64,000 nucleotides of DNA from Inia geoffrensis (lineage: Eukaryota > Chordata > Mammalia > Artiodactyla > Iniidae), in assembly GCA_036417435.1 (NCBI GenBank), contig JAZAQT010000470.1:372001-436000 (forward strand), in the 5' to 3' direction. The position numbers were made by a program, and so were the translations under genes. The notes beneath the pieces were generated by a model, which was not told the origin of the DNA, did no database searches, and worked only from the letters and a program-made list of their open reading frames with translations. Shown here in pieces: positions 63,645 to 64,000 of this stretch (its first letter is position 1; each line of letters starts with the position of its first letter).

Positions 63645-64000
63645 TTGGCCAAAAAGGGCGTATGCGTTTTTTCCTGAATATATTCAGGAAAAAACGCATA
63701 CGCCCTTTTTGGCCAACCAAGCAAGCCTGCAATGGAAATCTGCACTACAAGGCAGTCTCACTTCCCACCGATCCAAAGGGCCGTCCGAAAAAAGTGTAAA
63801 ATCCAGAGAGGCAGGACAGTCCATGGAGAACCGGCAGCCTTGTTATGCTGATGGGCCGGATGTAAATTGCCAACAGCCACTCTGGAGAAGTGGATGGTGT
63901 TTCCTGGAAAAAAGAAAAAACCAACCTAGAGAGCCTAGGGCACTTCCACTTATGGTGCTATAGATTCGGAAAATTTAAATGAAAAAGACACAGCCACACC
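63645..64000 (+). repeat. Partial monomer M37 (proximal 356 bp)
   Basis: Perfect palindrome (63,645-63,716) followed by the L1 ORF2-derived part up to the window end. Private changes are aatctgcac, aaggcagtc, ggacagtcc and ccaacctag. The array evidently continues beyond the window. Confidence 0.95.

Larger units (their letters stand above)
1..64000 (+). repeat. Cetacean-type tandem satellite array, ~1,735-bp monomer
   Basis: The whole window is a head-to-tail array. A landmark palindrome occurs 37 times at intervals of 1,732-1,736 bp, except one 1,975-bp interval that holds a SINE. All copies share one orientation and align along their full length with scattered substitutions and 1-3 bp indels. 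Monomer length, L1-derived content and the CHR-type SINE suggest the common cetacean satellite of heterochromatin. That name comes from recalled knowledge, not a database match. No unique-sequence flank is reached at either end. Confidence 0.95.

Noticed and set aside
1..64000. A bacterial or phage accessory system
   Set aside because: No operon, ribosome-binding pattern or recognisable prokaryotic gene. The L1, SINE and satellite structure identify mammalian heterochromatin.

Overview
The window is eukaryotic, non-coding, and consists from end to end of one tandem satellite array. About 36.7 copies of a monomer of about 1,735 bp (1,732-1,736 bp apart from one interrupted copy) run head to tail in one orientation, from a partial copy at base 1 to a partial copy at base 64,000. 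I found no cellular gene, tRNA, rRNA, CRISPR array or prokaryotic signal. The many short open frames recur at the same place in every monomer, on both strands, and are by-products of the repeat.

Likely source: a whale. Three things point there. The monomer length fits the common cetacean satellite, which as I recall is about 1.74-1.76 kb in baleen, sperm and other non-delphinoid whales and about 1.58 kb in delphinoids. About half of each monomer is a degraded L1 3' end, in line with published work linking L1 to cetacean heterochromatic satellites. The only foreign insertion is a tRNA-derived SINE of the cetacean/hippo/ruminant (CHR) type. The species assignment is inference.

Layout of one monomer, numbered here from its central palindrome: (i) +1 to +72, an inverted repeat of two 36-bp arms with no spacer, perfect in 18 of 37 copies; (ii) about +66 to +425, decayed L1 ORF2 C-terminal coding sequence on the + strand; (iii) about +425 to +955, L1 3' UTR ending in an AATAAA and an A-rich stretch; (iv) about +957 to the next palindrome, some 780 bp that I cannot assign, with many retained CpGs.

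Layout of the array: monomers M1-M37 start at their palindromes (947, 2683, 4419 ... 63645). At least two monomer families interleave. Family A carries gatcgtgcttcc, ttttgtcctg in the left arm and a G-rich right arm; family B covers the rest. Similarity is mosaic. There is a 5,207-bp (3-monomer) duplication at the left end, a 6,943-bp (4-monomer) one in the middle, a 13,875-bp (8-monomer) one between about 29.6 and 47.6 kb, a 3,472-bp A/B dimer at 35.8-42.4 kb, and a nearly identical 5,204-bp trimer at 47.5-58.1 kb. Several monomers are clear recombinants, and many family switches fall close to the palindrome.

The most interesting observations are the regularly spaced 72-bp palindrome, two copies in which both arms carry the same complementary change (M18, M26) beside a copy changed in one arm only (M25), and the SINE in M34 that is missing from its two sister copies and so dates the trimer amplification.
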